Under the pieces are notes generated by a model. It did no database searches and was not told where the DNA came from. It saw only the letters and a program-made list of their open reading frames with translations. From assembly GCA_937921485.1 (NCBI GenBank), contig CAKZSV010000022.1:1-57610 (forward strand): 57,610 bases of DNA, given 5' to 3'. Source of the stretch: an uncultured bacterium. Its GTDB lineage: Bacteria; Spirochaetota; UBA4802; JAGODF01. Position numbers and translations under genes: made by a program. Positions 1 to 8,682 of this stretch are shown here, one piece after another (position 1 is the stretch's first letter; each line of letters opens with the position of its first letter).

Positions 1-1
1 C

Positions 2-1483
2 ACGAACGCCTATTTGAATATCAGCGAAAAGGCTTTTGCTCGTACTGAAAAAAATGGTGAATCGCGCTTGATGCTTTTGACGAGCATCATCAACAGGTTG
101 AGCAATACATATAAATTGATGCACAAGCAGATTGAAAATCAGTACCAGCGTGACCGGATTTATCTTGTTGGCTGGATACTGCTGTTAAATATCCTTGCCA
201 TCGGCGTCTTTATCTTTTTTTACCGGCTGATAAAAAAATCTCTTCTGAATCCGCTTGGCCAGATTATTGAGATAACAGATGCGGTTACAAGGGGCGACCT
301 TACCCGCAGAATACCGCAACCGCATTATATCCGGTGCCGTGAGGCGAAGAATTGCACAAAGTCGGATTGTCCGGCGTACGATTCAAGAAATATGGCATGC
401 TGGCGCATTCAGGATACACTTTGTCATGACAGGGGTTTGAGCCTGGATGAAAAAATGAATACCTGTCGCGAATGCGTGGTATATACAACTGCAGTCCACG
501 ATGAAGTGACGCAGCATGTCGAATCCATCAATAATATGATTGCAACAATTCGCAGGATTGTGCGCAATATTAAAGAAACAACAGGACATCTTTCAGAAAA
601 CTCGCAGATGCTAAGCCAGTTCAGCGAACGGCTGAGCAATGATTCCGAGAGCCAGGCAGCGACGTTTGAGCAAACAACTTCCTCGCATGAGGAACTCATA
701 TCGAGTATTGAAAGCGTCGCAAATGCCGCCCAGACGCAGGCTGAACGGGTTTCTCAGACCGAGAAATCGATGAAAAATTTGCGTGAAATAATAGAGAAAG
801 TGGGTGATAATTCTCAAAATGCCCGAAGAGTGACGCTCGCCACGACAGAAAACGCGCGGAATACCGGAGATATGCTTTCAAAAACAACGAAAAGCATTTC
901 CCAGATTTCGGATAGCTCGCGGCAGATTGTCGATATTATTTCAATTATCAATGATATTTCGGATCAGATAAACCTGCTTTCGCTCAACGCCGCAATTGAA
1001 GCGGCGCGTGCGGGCGAACAGGGCAGGGGTTTTGCGGTGGTGGCGGATGAAATATCGAAGCTTGCGGATGCAACGGCGCAGAGCACAAAGGAAATAGAAC
1101 GTCTCATCGGCCAGAGTTTGAAAGATATCGAAAATGGGGCACATCTCGTAAAGGAAACCACTATTGCCATTAGCGGAATGATCGAAAAAATCGAGAATGC
1201 GGCTTCGCTCATCAATGAAATCGCGGAACTGGTTGAATCGCAAAACACTGCGAGTGATGAAGCGATGAAAAATATTGAAACCATCAGCAGTATGGCTGAA
1301 CAGGTTGCAACCGCCACAGGTGAGCAGAAGCTTACCAGCACTGAACTCTTGCGGGCAATCGGAGTGGTGAACGAATCCATCCAGCAAATGGCGCACATGT
1401 CGCAAAAACTAGCAGAGATGTCGAATTCAATTGAAACACATACTTCCCGCCTGGTAGAATACGTGGAGCGGTATACGCTGTGA
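2..1483 (+). CDS. Methyl-accepting chemotaxis protein with Cys-rich two-CW-like insert (5' truncated by window edge)
   Basis: Chemoreceptor that would signal to a CheA/CheW complex at the inner membrane. The frame is open to the window edge, so the true start and most of the sensor lie upstream; the first possible start inside is TTG at 14. Numbering from that TTG: a membrane segment at about 50-72, a HAMP region near 75-100, then seven cysteines (108, 114, 119, 129, 137, 151, 154) with CPAY, CW and CREC elements, resembling the two-CW Cys-rich domain. The long coiled signalling domain follows, with the canonical tip ([17 protein letters not shown]) near residue 330. Family knowledge says such cysteines bind a metal or cluster; that is not shown here. 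It is separated from the next receptor by 180 bases and may be a separate transcript. Confidence 0.9.
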   Translation, partial: TNAYLNISEKAFARTEKNGESRLMLLTSIINRLSNTYKLMHKQIENQYQRDRIYLVGWILLLNILAIGVFIFFYRLIKKSLLNPLGQIIEITDAVTRGDLTRRIPQPHYIRCREAKNCTKSDCPAYDSRNMACWRIQDTLCHDRGLSLDEKMNTCRECVVYTTAVHDEVTQHVESINNMIATIRRIVRNIKETTGHLSENSQMLSQFSERLSNDSESQAATFEQTTSSHEELISSIESVANAAQTQAERVSQTEKSMKNLREIIEKVGDNSQNARRVTLATTENARNTGDMLSKTTKSISQISDSSRQIVDIISIINDISDQINLLSLNAAIEAARAGEQGRGFAVVADEISKLADATAQSTKEIERLIGQSLKDIENGAHLVKETTIAISGMIEKIENAASLINEIAELVESQNTASDEAMKNIETISSMAEQVATATGEQKLTSTELLRAIGVVNESIQQMAHMSQKLAEMSNSIETHTSRLVEYVERYTL

Positions 1484-1523
1484 GCGCTGTGTTGAAGACT
1501 TGATACTTCCCAATTTAAAAAAG

Positions 1524-1551
1524 TTGACATTTTTGTACTTTATCTTCTAAT
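1524..1551 (+). promoter_or_regulatory. Putative sigma70 promoter for the chemosensory operon
   Basis: TTGACA at 1524-1529 and TCTAAT at 1546-1551, 16 bases apart, inside the only sizeable gap (1484-1665) upstream of the run of abutting chemotaxis genes. The rest of the gap shows no gene. It is a sequence match only. Confidence 0.45.
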
Positions 1552-1665
1552 GTTGCTAATGTCATAATAAACAATTGTCGCGCCTTCCATTTTACGGTTG
1601 CTCGCTTCAATCCTCATCGGGACCGTGAAATGTTCATAATACCACTCTATAATGAGAGGAAGCCT

Positions 1666-3672
1666 ATGGAATGGCTGAAGTTTGCCTCGTTTCTGCGCCT
1701 CAAAGGTCTTTCGAAAAAGCTTACTCTTGGCATTGCCTTCCTCCTTCTGACGATTATATTGCTCATGGGCGTGGTGATTTACTTCAGCACGCGGGCGAGT
1801 TTGAAGAACCGTTTCGAGCGGGAGCTTCAAAATACCAATAACCTCATCCACGATATGACCGTCACGGCGGTGAACACCTCCATCCGAACGCATCTTGCTA
1901 CCGTTGCCGATAAGAATCGTGAATTGGTACACCATTATTATCAACTGTATAAGAAAGGCGAAATGGGCTATGATGCGGCGGTTGATTCCATCAGGAAAAT
2001 TTTTCTTTCACCCGCGTACAGCCGCATTGGAACCACCGGATATTTAGCTATCATCGACGGAAATATCCGCACCGTGGTTCATCCGAAATTGAAGACTGGC
2101 TACGACATGAGCGGCTATGATTTCATGAGACGAGCGGTGGCGATGAAGGAGGGGTATCTTGAGTATAAATGGAAAAATCCCGACGAACCGGTAGAAAGAG
2201 ACAAGGTAGCATTCCTTGCGTATTTTCGCCCGTGGGATTTCATAATATGGGCGGGATCGTATCGCAGTGAATTTCTCCATCTGGTGGATGTCGCGGAGCT
2301 TAGAAAGAATATCAGGCAAATACGCATCGGGAAAAAGGGATATCCGTATGTGATGGATCTATCGGGATTGATGGTTATTCATCCTGAAATTGAAGGACAG
2401 AATGTCGCTGGCTTGCGCGATGAATCGGGACGCTACATTATCAGGGAGATGCTCGAAAAGAAAAACGGCTTTATTGTCTATGACTGGAAAAATCCGAGCG
2501 AAGTTGCCCCGCGCAAAAAACTGGTGTACTATAAATTTATTCCCGAGATGAACTGGATTGTGGCTTCGGGAATTAATTATGATGAACTTTCTGGAGAACT
2601 CGCTACGCTTCGCTACATCATTGTTGCAACCTTGCTGATTGCGTTTATTGTGACGCTGACATTTGTCACCTGGATTGTTTCCGGAATTCTTCGGCCGCTT
2701 GGAGAGATCAAAGCGCTTTCCGACAGGGTTTCGGAAGGGTATCTCGATCGCACGCTCGATCTTCATTCGGACGATGAAATCGGCGAGATGTCCGAGCATT
2801 TCGACAGAATTGTGAAAAACTTCAGAGAACTTTTGAAGAAATTAAAAGAAACATCAGAACTGATTGCCGCCTCGATACAGGATCTAAACGTCACCACGCG
2901 CGAAGTGTCCGCTACTTCCAACCAGCAGGCCGCCGCGGTGAAAGAAATCGTATCGACGATGGAAGATTCCGATGCTCTTTCGAAAAAAGTCGCCGCCCGT
3001 ATCGATGAAGTATCGAAGATTGCGCATTCCGCGAAGGAATTCGCGGAAAAGGGTTTTGCCATCATCAAAGGCAATGCGGAAAAAATGGATCAGATTCAAA
3101 ACACCAACACCGACACCATCGCGGGCATCAAATTGCTTGTGGAGCAGATTGAAAGCATCTGGGAAGTGGTGAACATTATTAATTCGATTGCCGATCAGAC
3201 CAAGATAATCGCGTTTAACGCGGAGCTTGAAGCTTCTGCCGCAGGAGAATCGGGACGCAATTTTCAGATTGTCGCCAGTGAAATCCGCCGCCTCGCGGAC
3301 AATACTTTTGCTTCCACCTCGGAGATTAAAGAAAAAATCGGGGAAATCCAGAGATCGTCCAACCAGCTGGTACTTGCCTCACAGAAGGGTACTGAGCGCA
3401 TCCGCGAAGGGGCGGAATCGACCGCAAAGATTGGCATCATTTTCAGCGATATTCTAAAGTCGGCGGATACCACCGCGGCTTCTTCCGAACAGATTGTCAA
3501 TTCGGTCAATCAGCAGGTTGCGGCCTTTGAACAAATTATTCTCACTTTAAAGCAGATATCCTCCGGAATCGATGATTTCACAGCATCCGCAAAATCGACA
3601 TCGGGGGCGGCTGAAGCGCTGAGGTCGATGAGCCTTGGGCTCGCGAATATTATTGAAAAGTATAACATCTGA
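1666..3672 (+). CDS. Methyl-accepting chemotaxis protein, tandem Cache sensor, divergent signalling tip
   Basis: Membrane chemoreceptor of 668 residues. I place the start at ATG 1666, which has GAGAGGAAG just upstream; an ATG at 1630 is in frame but lacks a site. A first membrane helix lies near 17-41. The outer part carries two Cache-like repeats (GTTGYLAIID..HP and GKKGYPYVMD..HP). A second membrane helix lies near 315-341, followed by HAMP and the cytoplasmic coiled coil. The tip reads IIAFNAELEASAAGESGRNF: the Arg of the usual EAARAGE core is replaced by Ala, as in the next receptor. It heads the tightly packed chemosensory operon. The ligand is unknown; Cache domains commonly bind small organic acids or amino acids. 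Confidence 0.92.
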   Translation: MEWLKFASFLRLKGLSKKLTLGIAFLLLTIILLMGVVIYFSTRASLKNRFERELQNTNNLIHDMTVTAVNTSIRTHLATVADKNRELVHHYYQLYKKGEMGYDAAVDSIRKIFLSPAYSRIGTTGYLAIIDGNIRTVVHPKLKTGYDMSGYDFMRRAVAMKEGYLEYKWKNPDEPVERDKVAFLAYFRPWDFIIWAGSYRSEFLHLVDVAELRKNIRQIRIGKKGYPYVMDLSGLMVIHPEIEGQNVAGLRDESGRYIIREMLEKKNGFIVYDWKNPSEVAPRKKLVYYKFIPEMNWIVASGINYDELSGELATLRYIIVATLLIAFIVTLTFVTWIVSGILRPLGEIKALSDRVSEGYLDRTLDLHSDDEIGEMSEHFDRIVKNFRELLKKLKETSELIAASIQDLNVTTREVSATSNQQAAAVKEIVSTMEDSDALSKKVAARIDEVSKIAHSAKEFAEKGFAIIKGNAEKMDQIQNTNTDTIAGIKLLVEQIESIWEVVNIINSIADQTKIIAFNAELEASAAGESGRNFQIVASEIRRLADNTFASTSEIKEKIGEIQRSSNQLVLASQKGTERIREGAESTAKIGIIFSDILKSADTTAASSEQIVNSVNQQVAAFEQIILTLKQISSGIDDFTASAKSTSGAAEALRSMSLGLANIIEKYNI

Positions 3673-3710
3673 TTGCGCAGGAGTGCAAATATCCTGAAAG
3701 GAAACGAATA

Positions 3711-5825
3711 ATGAATCGGATAATCAAAGCGGTGGGGTCATTTCTTTCGGCGTTTTCGGGAAAACTCAACATTGGGCAAAAAATAATGGCTGCGGGAGTG
3801 GGAATCGCTTTCGCGATAATGGTGAGCTTCGGCCTTGTCGGAACGTGCATCACCAGCAGCACCATTCGACACATGGCCGAAAGCGATCTTGCGCACATAA
3901 CCGATAATCTCTACAATCTGTGCAACACTCATTATGAGATTAACAGAAATATTGTGCAGAACAATCTGAACGTAGCGGATTATTTCGTCAACGGCCGCGT
4001 TCGCGTGATGAGAAACACTATTCAGCAGACAACCGTTGAAGATCAGATAAACCGTGAAAAAAGCGATATTTCAATCTTTCCTCTTGCGGTGGACGGCAGA
4101 TCCGTGTTCGGCGACAATTCTCTGATCGATCAGATTACCGGCATGATCGGCGGAACGGTCACTCTTTTTCAGGTGATAAAAAAACCCGACGGGCTTTTGC
4201 GTGTTGCAACAAGCGTAAAAAAGAAAGACGGCACAAGGGCAGTGGGAACTTTTATTCCTGCTTCATCGCCGGTGTATCAATCGGTCGTTTCAGGACAGAC
4301 ATATCTTGGCAGCGCGTTTGTGGTGGACCAGTGGTACATCACTGCCTACAAACCGCTGTATGAGGGCAGCGAAATCATCGGCGCGGTGTATGTGGGAGTG
4401 AAACAGTCGGAACTCGACATTTTGAAAAAAAGCATTCTCTCGCTGAAGATCGGCGAAAAGGGATATGCGTATATCATGGACAACCATGAAGAATCGAAAG
4501 GAACGCTGGTGGTGCATCCTTCGAAGACAGGGGAAAGCCTGTACGACGCGCGGGATGCTGATGGGAATTATTACATCCGCGAGATGCTTGCCGATAAAAA
4601 CGGAAGCCGTGTACTCGATATCGTAAATCCGGAGGATAATTCGGCAGAAAGTAAAATCGTCAATTACCGATCTCTGGATACCATGGGATGGATCATCGTC
4701 GCGGAAGCGGATAGAAACGAGACATACGCGCCTCTTCGCATCCTCAGAAGAGTTATGATGACAATGAGTATCTTTGTTCTGGTGAGCATTATTGCTCTCA
4801 GCGCGGTGTTCTCCGGGTCCATCAGGCGGGTGGTAGGCCGAATGAAGGAATTTTTAGGAAGGATTTCCGAAGGAGATTACAGCAGCGATATTCCTCAACA
4901 CGACATTTCACGGCATGATGAATTCGGACAGATGGCGGCGATGTTGAATGTGCTTACCGCAAACACGCGGGAACTGCTTGCGAAAATCAAGCAGACTACT
5001 GAGGTGCTCACCTCATCGATCCATGACCTCACCGTTTCATCGCGCGAAATATCCGCCACATCAAATCAGCAGGCCGCGTCGGTCAAGGAGATCGTTTCCA
5101 CGATGGAAGATTCCGACGCGCTTTCGAGAAAAGTGGCTTCGCGCATCGATGAAGTCGCGCGGATCGCGGTTCAGACGCGCGAACTTGTGGGGAAAGGTTT
5201 TTTAATCATTGAAGAAAATTTGGAGAAGATGGAACAGATTCAGAAAACGAATTCCGAAACTATTGAGGGCGTGAAATCGCTCGGAATGCAGATCGAAAGC
5301 ATCTGGGAAGTGGTGAACATCATCAACAATATCGCCGACCAGACAAAGATCATCGCGTTCAATGCTGAACTTGAGGCCGCCGCGGCCGGTGATGCGGGCA
5401 AGAATTTCCGCATTGTGGCGGGTGAAGTGCGCAGGCTTGCGGACAGTACGGTGTCATCCACAACACAGATTAAAAACAAGATCAATGAGATACAGCGTTC
5501 CTCCGACAGCCTGATTCTTGCTTCGGAAAAGGGAACCGAGCGCATCCGCGAGGGTGCTAAACTTTCATCAAGGCTGAAAGAGGTGTTCGGCGACATTTTG
5601 CAATCCGCTGATGTATCCGCTGACTCTTCTGAACAAATAGTGTCATCGGTGAAACAGCAGGTGGTTGCCTTCGAACAGATTCTCATCACTCTCAAGCAGA
5701 TCTCTCATGGAATTGAAGATTTTGCGTCAACCACAAAATCGACGTTCAAGGCGGCGGAATCATTGAAAGAATCCGGGGAAAGCTTGCGGGAGTCTCTTTC
5801 CAATTATCGGGTTTCACGGGATTGA
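3711..5825 (+). CDS. Methyl-accepting chemotaxis protein, Cache_3-Cache_2-type sensor, divergent signalling tip
   Basis: Membrane chemoreceptor of 704 residues; ATG 3711 follows an AAAGGAAA ribosome site. Helix one lies near residues 20-45. The outer domain to about 340 reads like a Cache_3-Cache_2 fusion (SVFGDNSLIDQITG, GTFIPASSPVYQSV, GEKGYAYIMD motifs). Helix two is near 345-367, then HAMP and the signalling coiled coil. From the HAMP onward it is strongly similar to the preceding receptor, including ESIWEVVNIIN, the tip IIAFNAELEAAAAGDAGKNF and KGTERIREGA, while the sensor halves differ. This looks like a duplicated signalling half joined to a different sensor. It ends 3 bases before cheW. 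Confidence 0.92.
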   Translation: MNRIIKAVGSFLSAFSGKLNIGQKIMAAGVGIAFAIMVSFGLVGTCITSSTIRHMAESDLAHITDNLYNLCNTHYEINRNIVQNNLNVADYFVNGRVRVMRNTIQQTTVEDQINREKSDISIFPLAVDGRSVFGDNSLIDQITGMIGGTVTLFQVIKKPDGLLRVATSVKKKDGTRAVGTFIPASSPVYQSVVSGQTYLGSAFVVDQWYITAYKPLYEGSEIIGAVYVGVKQSELDILKKSILSLKIGEKGYAYIMDNHEESKGTLVVHPSKTGESLYDARDADGNYYIREMLADKNGSRVLDIVNPEDNSAESKIVNYRSLDTMGWIIVAEADRNETYAPLRILRRVMMTMSIFVLVSIIALSAVFSGSIRRVVGRMKEFLGRISEGDYSSDIPQHDISRHDEFGQMAAMLNVLTANTRELLAKIKQTTEVLTSSIHDLTVSSREISATSNQQAASVKEIVSTMEDSDALSRKVASRIDEVARIAVQTRELVGKGFLIIEENLEKMEQIQKTNSETIEGVKSLGMQIESIWEVVNIINNIADQTKIIAFNAELEAAAAGDAGKNFRIVAGEVRRLADSTVSSTTQIKNKINEIQRSSDSLILASEKGTERIREGAKLSSRLKEVFGDILQSADVSADSSEQIVSSVKQQVVAFEQILITLKQISHGIEDFASTTKSTFKAAESLKESGESLRESLSNYRVSRD

Positions 5826-5828
5826 GGT

Positions 5829-6326
5829 ATGGATAACAATGAAATTTTAAAAAAACTTTCAGCTTCCGGAAACGGTGAAGAGGAACAAATCGAACAGGTA
5901 TCATACCGCAAACTGGTCGTGTTCATTGTCGGGGAAAAGCAGTACGCGGTTGATTCCGCGGAAGTGAAGGAAGTTGTGATTATCAGCGATCTGTATTTTA
6001 TTCCATTTGTTCCTGCTTATGTCGCGGGCCTCATTAATCGTCACGGTGAACCGCACACGGTCATTGACCTGGGCATGATGCTTGAAAATGAAAAGCATCC
6101 CGGCGGGAAAGTGCTGGTTATGAACAGGCAAGACGATCGGATCGGGTTTCTGATTACGGATATTTTCAGAATCATTACTGTGCCCGAAAAGGAAATTTCT
6201 GCTATCGCGGATGCCGGGAGCACTTCGATGTTGTCAGGCTCCTTGACGCTTGATGGGGATGAGGTTTTTATCATAAATACAAGGGAGATGTATGAAAAGC
6301 TCGAACGCGACATTGAAAATATCTGA
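5829..6326 (+). CDS. cheW: CheW chemotaxis coupling protein
   Basis: Adaptor of 165 residues that links chemoreceptors to CheA. After about 28 polar residues the CheW fold begins at KLVVFIVGEKQYAVDSAEVKEVV, followed by IPFVPAYVAGLINRHGEPHTVIDL and ending at VFIINTREMYEKLE. It starts 3 bases after the third receptor's stop, so the ribosome site (TTGAGGT) sits almost on the start codon and translation is probably coupled. Its last 35 bases overlap the next gene. Confidence 0.9.
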   Translation: MDNNEILKKLSASGNGEEEQIEQVSYRKLVVFIVGEKQYAVDSAEVKEVVIISDLYFIPFVPAYVAGLINRHGEPHTVIDLGMMLENEKHPGGKVLVMNRQDDRIGFLITDIFRIITVPEKEISAIADAGSTSMLSGSLTLDGDEVFIINTREMYEKLERDIENI

Positions 6327-6876
6327 AAAGCGTACGGAATGCGCCGATTTTGTGATGCTTTCGTATCCTCGAGCTGATTATCTCATAAACCGTTTTGAAG
6401 TAGCATCGAGCCTTTATTTCCAAAAGGAAGATGAGAAGGAGTGTTTACGTCAAAATGTTCGCCTGATTGATTATAATCACAACATGTATATCCTTATCAG
6501 CCTTGATGAACATTTACAACGCAACTACGACGAAACCGTGCCGCATCACAGCGGCTTAATTCTTTTTGTGCATGGGAATTCCGGGGGCAGGCTTTTCCCT
6601 GCAGTAAAGAGGAAATCCGACGGTGCCATAATCGATACGTCTCTTGTTGCGGTACGTTCTTCGGGGATGGCATCGATGGAAAGCATGTCGGTACGGAATC
6701 TACGCCTTTTGCCTCAGAAAATCCGAAAAAATCTTTCAAAGTACGGTCTTCTTGCCGTCCGATTAATTCCCGAAACAGGGCGCGTGCAGTATTTTATCGA
6801 TTTACGAAAGGTAATTATGATGGAAATAATTCAGTTTCACAACAGGCAGGCGCAGAATGAAAGTGCTCATCGTTGA
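6292..6876 (+). CDS. Uncharacterised protein of the chemosensory operon, possibly a divergent CheW-like protein
   Basis: Protein of 194 residues that I do not recognise with certainty. ATG 6292 follows GGGAG; the gene overlaps cheW by 35 bases and cheB by 20, so it belongs to the operon. No membrane segment or signal peptide is visible. The order of elements recalls CheW: DFVMLSYPRADYLINRFEVA, then VRLIDYNHNMYILISLDEHL in place of the CheW HTVIDLG strand, then SGLILFVHGNSGGRLFPAV, and a final GLLAVRLIPETGRVQYFIDL. I infer a degenerate CheW-like fold, perhaps an alternative coupler. It could equally be an unrelated operon-specific protein. Confidence 0.6.
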   Translation: MKSSNATLKISEKRTECADFVMLSYPRADYLINRFEVASSLYFQKEDEKECLRQNVRLIDYNHNMYILISLDEHLQRNYDETVPHHSGLILFVHGNSGGRLFPAVKRKSDGAIIDTSLVAVRSSGMASMESMSVRNLRLLPQKIRKNLSKYGLLAVRLIPETGRVQYFIDLRKVIMMEIIQFHNRQAQNESAHR

Positions 6877-7864
6877 CGATTCCGCCATCGTGAGGAATAT
6901 TCTCCGGCAGGTGCTTCAGGAGAAAAGCGATATCGCTATTGCTGGAGAAGCTTCCAACGGTGAACAGGCGGTCAAACTCTGCGAATCGGCAGCGCCGGAT
7001 CTGGTTATCATGGATATCAACATGCCGGTGATGGACGGAATCCAGGCTACGGCTGAAATCATGAAAAAGCATCCTGTGCCTATTCTCATTCTTTCAAGCG
7101 CTCTTGACGGTGCCAACAGCTTCAAAGCGCTGAAAAGCGGTGCGCTGGAAGTGATGGCCAAGCCGGATATCGATCAATTCAACAATACGGTATTTTACAG
7201 CGGTTTTATTGGCAAAATCCGTGAGCTGGCTGCTTTAAAAAAATTTGATAGGATTCCTTCCGGCGAGGGAAATGTTCCGCTCCCGAATGGCGGTAAAAAT
7301 TACAGGATGATTGTGATGGGCGCATCCACCGGGGGACCGGTGACCGTTTGTTCAATACTTGAAAAGCTGCCGTCAAATTATCCTTTCGGTATCGCGCTGG
7401 TGCAGCACCTTGAAAGCGGATTCGATGCGAGTTTTGCGGAGTGGCTGGCTTCGGAAACACATTTAAAGATTAAAATTGCATCTGCGGGGGATTTGCCTTC
7501 TGCGGGTGAAGTATTCGTTGCTCCGACGGGTTTTCATTGCGCGGTGCGTTCAGGCAGGATGGTTCTTGAGGATGGGCCGCCGGTTTTAAACCAGAAACCG
7601 AGCGTGGATGTGCTGTTTAAGACGGCAGCCTCATGGTTCAATTCGAACCTGGTCGGTGTTCTTCTGACGGGGATGGGCACTGACGGCGCGGAGGGTTGCG
7701 CGGAGATTGTGGCGCACGGAGGTATCACGCTGGTGCAGGACAGGACAACATCAACGATTTTTGGAATGCCCCGCGCGGCCATAGAAAGAAACGCCGCCAC
7801 GCATGTGCTTTCTGTTGCCGGCATTGCGGACTTTCTGATAAAACTGGCCGAGAAGGTGTGGTGA
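6857..7864 (+). CDS. cheB: CheB protein-glutamate methylesterase/deamidase
   Basis: Cytoplasmic response regulator that demethylates (and deamidates) receptor glutamates during adaptation. It has 335 residues. The N-terminal receiver carries the phospho-acceptor D53 in VIMDINMPVMDG. The C-terminal esterase carries the catalytic triad by motif: S157 in GASTGGP, H184 in VQHLESGFD and D276 in GMGTDGAEG. Length and spacing match the family. The start overlaps the upstream gene and the stop overlaps the cheR start (TGATG), so the two adaptation enzymes are translationally coupled. Confidence 0.95.
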   Translation: MKVLIVDDSAIVRNILRQVLQEKSDIAIAGEASNGEQAVKLCESAAPDLVIMDINMPVMDGIQATAEIMKKHPVPILILSSALDGANSFKALKSGALEVMAKPDIDQFNNTVFYSGFIGKIRELAALKKFDRIPSGEGNVPLPNGGKNYRMIVMGASTGGPVTVCSILEKLPSNYPFGIALVQHLESGFDASFAEWLASETHLKIKIASAGDLPSAGEVFVAPTGFHCAVRSGRMVLEDGPPVLNQKPSVDVLFKTAASWFNSNLVGVLLTGMGTDGAEGCAEIVAHGGITLVQDRTTSTIFGMPRAAIERNAATHVLSVAGIADFLIKLAEKVW

Positions 7865-8682
7865 TGGCCTTTTCGGTTGATATACAGGCAATTGAAGGCT
7901 ATATTTCTTTCATAGAAGAGATTACCGGCATTACCGTTCCCGATGTCGATTACCGCAACCTCATGGAAACCGTTGAGAGGAAAGCCTCGTCGAGGGGATG
8001 TGCGCGCGAAGAATATCTTCGAGTTCTCAGGAATGATGCTCTTGAAAGAGAAAATTTTTTAAATTGCATCACCATCGGCGAAACGTATTTTTTCAGGGAG
8101 TGGAAGCATTTTCGCGTATTGAAAGAAGCACTATTTCCAGAATTCAGAGAGCTTGCGGCGCGGGTGTTGTTCTGGTCTGCAACATGCGCCACGGGAGAAG
8201 AGGCGTATTCGCTGGCGCTGTTCGCGAGTGAATTTTTGGGATTGCCTTTTATCGTGTATGCTACTGACATAAACGGAGATTCACTCGCCAGGATGAAAGA
8301 AAGGCGCTATGGGCCGAACTCTTTTCGGGAGGATGGGCGTGCGTACTATGACGTGGTGCTGCGCAATGCAGTATTGGAAGGCAAAACAGTTGTAATTTCG
8401 CGGGATATCGAAAAGAATATTTCTCCACTTAGAATAAATCTTTTTTCCGGCTCTCTTGATGAATTGCCCGACGGTATTGATATTATCTTTTTCAGAAACA
8501 CGCTCATCTACATGAAACCGGAAGCAAAATTGAAAGTCATCGGCAGGCTGGTTAAAAAACTCAGGCAGGGCGGATATCTTTTTCTCGGTTCATCGGAAAC
8601 GCCTCTGGTGGAGCACAGCGAGCTTGCGCTTCAGGAAACCGACGGTGTCTATTACTTTATTCGCACAGTGAGGGTGCCATGA
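7864..8682 (+). CDS. cheR: CheR chemotaxis protein methyltransferase
   Basis: S-adenosylmethionine-dependent enzyme that methylates receptor glutamates, opposing CheB. The 272-residue form starting at ATG 7864 fits the family and has GAAGG upstream; a longer in-frame extension back to 7696 lies inside cheB and is rejected. Visible motifs are ETYFFREWKHF (all-helical N-terminal part), the SAM-binding WSATCATGEEAYSLAL, the FIVYATDINGDSL strand, and FFRNTLIYMKPEAK, close to the CRNVLIYF motif. It overlaps cheB by one base and cheA by four. Confidence 0.94.
   Translation: MAFSVDIQAIEGYISFIEEITGITVPDVDYRNLMETVERKASSRGCAREEYLRVLRNDALERENFLNCITIGETYFFREWKHFRVLKEALFPEFRELAARVLFWSATCATGEEAYSLALFASEFLGLPFIVYATDINGDSLARMKERRYGPNSFREDGRAYYDVVLRNAVLEGKTVVISRDIEKNISPLRINLFSGSLDELPDGIDIIFFRNTLIYMKPEAKLKVIGRLVKKLRQGGYLFLGSSETPLVEHSELALQETDGVYYFIRTVRVP

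Noticed and set aside
941..1530. Two antisense open frames opposite the first receptor
   Set aside because: They mirror the regular coiled-coil codons of the receptor signalling domain and have no independent support.
7696..7863. N-terminal extension of CheR
   Set aside because: It lies in another frame of cheB, is rich in Cys/His/Arg unlike CheR, and ATG 7864 with an upstream ribosome site gives the normal CheR length.
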